A DNA stretch of 7,500 nucleotides from the NCBI RefSeq assembly GCF_003240565.2, contig NZ_CP117255.1:3265001-3272500 (forward strand), written 5' to 3'. Every line of letters starts with the position of its first letter. The first letter of the stretch is position 1. Made by a program: the position numbers and the translations under genes. Below are positions 5,994 through 7,500 of this stretch, piece by piece. This stretch comes from Rhizobium tumorigenes. GTDB taxonomy: Bacteria; Pseudomonadota; Alphaproteobacteria; Rhizobiales; Rhizobiaceae. A model generated the notes under the pieces. The model ran no database searches. It saw only the letters and a list, made by a program, of their open reading frames with translations, and had not been told where the DNA came from.

Positions 5994-6998
5994 TCACTGA
6001 CCGTGATTTCGTTTCTGGTCGAGCATCACGGCGCCAACGATGAGGGCGCCCTTGAGGACCTGTTGGTAGTAGGACTGGATGCCGAGCAGATCGAGACCGT
6101 TGTTCATCACGCCGATGATCAGCGCGCCGATCAGCGTGCCGGTGACGCGCCCGACTCCGCCGGAAAGGCTGGTTCCGCCGATGACGACGGCAGCGATGGC
6201 GTCGAGTTCATAGGCAACGCCCGCCTGGGGCAGGGCCGAGCCGGTTCGCGCCGAGAGCATCATGCCGGCGAGACCCGAAAGGGCGCCCGAAATGGTATAG
6301 ACGACGAAGCGGATGCGGGTGACGTTGATGCCGGAGGTCTTTGCCGCATGCGGGTTGCCACCGACGGCATAGATGTAGCGGCCGAACCGCGTCCGGTTCA
6401 ACACCCACCAGGACACCAGGAAGACCACCGCCAGGATGACGACCGGCATTGGAATGCCGATGATATTGCCGGTGCCGATCCAGCGAAACTCCGGAGTCAG
6501 GCCCGGAACCGGCTTCCCACCGCCATAGATGAGGGTCATGCCACGAGCCGCAGACAGCATGCCGAGGGTTGCGACGAAGGCGGGCACCGAAAAGCGCGAG
6601 ACGATAATGCCGACGATGGTACCGCAGGCAAGACCTACAAGGATCCCGGCCGCGAGGGCCACATAGGCCGGGTAGGGTGCACCGAATACGCCGGCCGTCG
6701 CCGATGTCGTCGCCAGGCTGGCGCTGACGATGCCGGTCAGGGCCACGACCGAGCCCACGGACAGGTCGATGCCGCGCGTCAGGATCACGAAGGTCATGCC
6801 GATCGCCAGCACGCCGTTGATCGAGGTCTGCAGCAGGATGTTCGAGATATTCCCGGACGTCAGGAAGTATTCGTTCGACACGGAGAGGATGAGTGACAGC
6901 AGCAGGAAGGCAAGGAAGATCCCGTACTCCTGCAGCAGCAATCTGCGACGGTCTGCATTGAACCAGCCGGTCATCGTTTTATGATCTGTGAGAGACAC
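5994..6998 (-). CDS. Sugar ABC transporter permease, RbsC-like (BPD_transp_2 family), GTG start
   Basis: A 334-residue inner-membrane permease of the ribose/xylose/galactose class. It is strongly hydrophobic, with roughly eight to ten membrane segments beginning near residue 26. Family landmarks are SINGVLAIGMTFVILTRGIDLSVGS in the second and third segments, GRYIYAVGGNPHAA in the cytoplasmic loop, and the conserved GGTSLSGGVGRVTGTLIGA followed by MNNGLDLLG near the C terminus. It should dimerise and be driven by the two-domain ATPase encoded just upstream, taking substrate from the binding protein encoded just downstream. I place the start at GTG 6998, which has GAGGT (7006-7010) seven bases upstream. 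ATG 6974 is in frame but has no visible ribosome site, and the ATG at 7124 overlaps the ATPase gene and gives an uncharacteristic N terminus. The substrate is inferred only from context. Confidence 0.93.
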   Translation of the reverse strand: MSLTDHKTMTGWFNADRRRLLLQEYGIFLAFLLLSLILSVSNEYFLTSGNISNILLQTSINGVLAIGMTFVILTRGIDLSVGSVVALTGIVSASLATTSATAGVFGAPYPAYVALAAGILVGLACGTIVGIIVSRFSVPAFVATLGMLSAARGMTLIYGGGKPVPGLTPEFRWIGTGNIIGIPMPVVILAVVFLVSWWVLNRTRFGRYIYAVGGNPHAAKTSGINVTRIRFVVYTISGALSGLAGMMLSARTGSALPQAGVAYELDAIAAVVIGGTSLSGGVGRVTGTLIGALIIGVMNNGLDLLGIQSYYQQVLKGALIVGAVMLDQKRNHGQ

Positions 6999-7005
6999 GT
7001 TTCTG

Positions 7006-7010
7006 ACCTC
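7006..7010 (-). promoter_or_regulatory. Ribosome binding site supporting a GTG start for the permease
   Basis: GAGGT seven bases before GTG 6998, inside the 55-base gap after the ATPase stop codon. It supports the GTG over ATG 6974, which is preceded by an A/C-rich stretch without purine complementarity to 16S rRNA. Confidence 0.55.
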
Positions 7011-7053
7011 ATGACGTTCCGGACGAACGACTTCTTGTTTTTTCAGGGATGCG

Positions 7054-7500
7054 CTACGTCGAAAGATGAACCAGGGTTTCGGCGCTGGCCTCGTCGCGCC
7101 GGTAGATGCCTGCAGACCGGCCATCGCGCATGACCAGTATTCGGTCCGACATGCCCAGCACCTCGTCGATTTCCGATGAAATCATGATCACCGTGCCACC
7201 TGCCGCTGCAAAATCGCAGATAATCCGATAGATCTCGCGCTTGGCGCCGACGTCGACGCCGCGTGTCGGCTCGTCGAGCAGCAGGATTTTCGGGTCGCGC
7301 AAAAACCACTTGCCGAGCACGACCTTTTGCTGGTTGCCGCCCGAAAGGCCCGAGACGGGCATTGTGTCGCGCGCTGCCTTGATTCCGAAATGGGCGATCA
7401 TCCGGCTGCTTGCTGACTGCTCCTCGCGGACACGCATGACGAAGTTGGGGCTCATCTCGGGCAGGCTTGCCATGGCGATGTTACCGCGCACGCTGTCGTC
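7054..7500 (-). CDS. Sugar ABC transporter ATP-binding protein, C-terminal part (RbsA-like), cut by window edge
   Basis: The last 148 residues of an ATPase with the features of the second nucleotide-binding domain of RbsA/MglA-type proteins, which carry two such domains in one chain of about 500 residues. Visible are SVRGNIAMASL near the edge, the ABC signature LSGGNQQK, and Walker B in ILLLDEPTRGVDVGAK with its catalytic-site glutamate. The position of the switch histidine reads ISSE instead of the usual THD/THN, as is common in the C-terminal domain of this family, suggesting that the upstream domain does most of the hydrolysis. It acts at the cytoplasmic face with the permease encoded 55 bases downstream. 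The frame is open to the right edge with no convincing internal start, so the first domain and the true start lie outside the window. Confidence 0.93.
   Translation of the reverse strand, partial: DDSVRGNIAMASLPEMSPNFVMRVREEQSASSRMIAHFGIKAARDTMPVSGLSGGNQQKVVLGKWFLRDPKILLLDEPTRGVDVGAKREIYRIICDFAAAGGTVIMISSEIDEVLGMSDRILVMRDGRSAGIYRRDEASAETLVHLST

Noticed and set aside
5289..6896. Plus-strand open frame of 535 codons across the permease and binding-protein genes
   Set aside because: It is rich in Arg, Gly, Asp and His with no recognisable domain, lies antisense to two clearly identified genes, and is the usual shadow frame in high-G+C coding DNA.
7021..7040. Small CGTTC/GAACG inverted repeat and T-rich stretch after the ATPase gene as a terminator
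   Set aside because: The stem has only five pairs, and the T-rich stretch is on the plus strand (A-rich in the operon RNA), so it would not terminate the minus-strand transcript.

Overview
This window reads as part of a sugar or sugar-alcohol catabolic locus from a high-G+C alphaproteobacterium, most likely a member of the Rhizobiaceae (Rhizobium, Agrobacterium, Sinorhizobium type). The assignment is inferred from base composition, codon use, and the pairing of a CUT2/RbsABC-type transporter with DhaK/DhaL kinases and a SorC-type regulator fused to DhaK. No rRNA, tRNA or species-specific marker is present, so the genus is not fixed.

All eight genes lie on the minus strand and are read from the right edge to the left edge. 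In transcription order they are: the C-terminal end of a two-domain sugar ABC ATPase (7500-7054), its inner-membrane permease (6998-5994, GTG start), a periplasmic sugar-binding protein (5909-4923), a GolD/DthD-like short-chain dehydrogenase (4863-4090), DhaK (4060-3068), DhaL (3056-2415), a 699-residue SorC-regulator/DhaK fusion (2289-190), and the N-terminal end of a second DhaL (145 to the left edge). Most gaps are 11 to 84 bases. The largest, 125 bases between the first dhaL and the fusion gene, holds a long hairpin and an operator-like palindrome and could divide the locus into two transcription units. The binding-protein gene is flanked on both sides by strong intergenic hairpins.

The proposed pathway has three steps. 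The ABC transporter imports a small polyol or ketose. The NAD-type dehydrogenase oxidises the polyol to a short ketose (an erythrulose or dihydroxyacetone). DhaK and DhaL then phosphorylate the ketose. There are two kinase sets, and both DhaK copies keep the substrate-binding histidine and the other catalytic residues. By analogy with D-/L-threitol and erythritol pathways, which use a DthD-type dehydrogenase and DhaK-family erythrulose kinases, a tetritol is the leading substrate guess. Dihydroxyacetone, glycerol or another polyol is not excluded. No DhaM (PTS phosphodonor) gene is visible.

The most unusual element is the SorC-DhaK fusion, in which a DNA-binding sugar-phosphate-responsive regulator and an apparently intact kinase subunit form one polypeptide. 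This suggests a regulator that could sense both substrate and product of its own pathway. The architecture is known to exist in rhizobial annotation, but I am not aware of detailed biochemistry for it.
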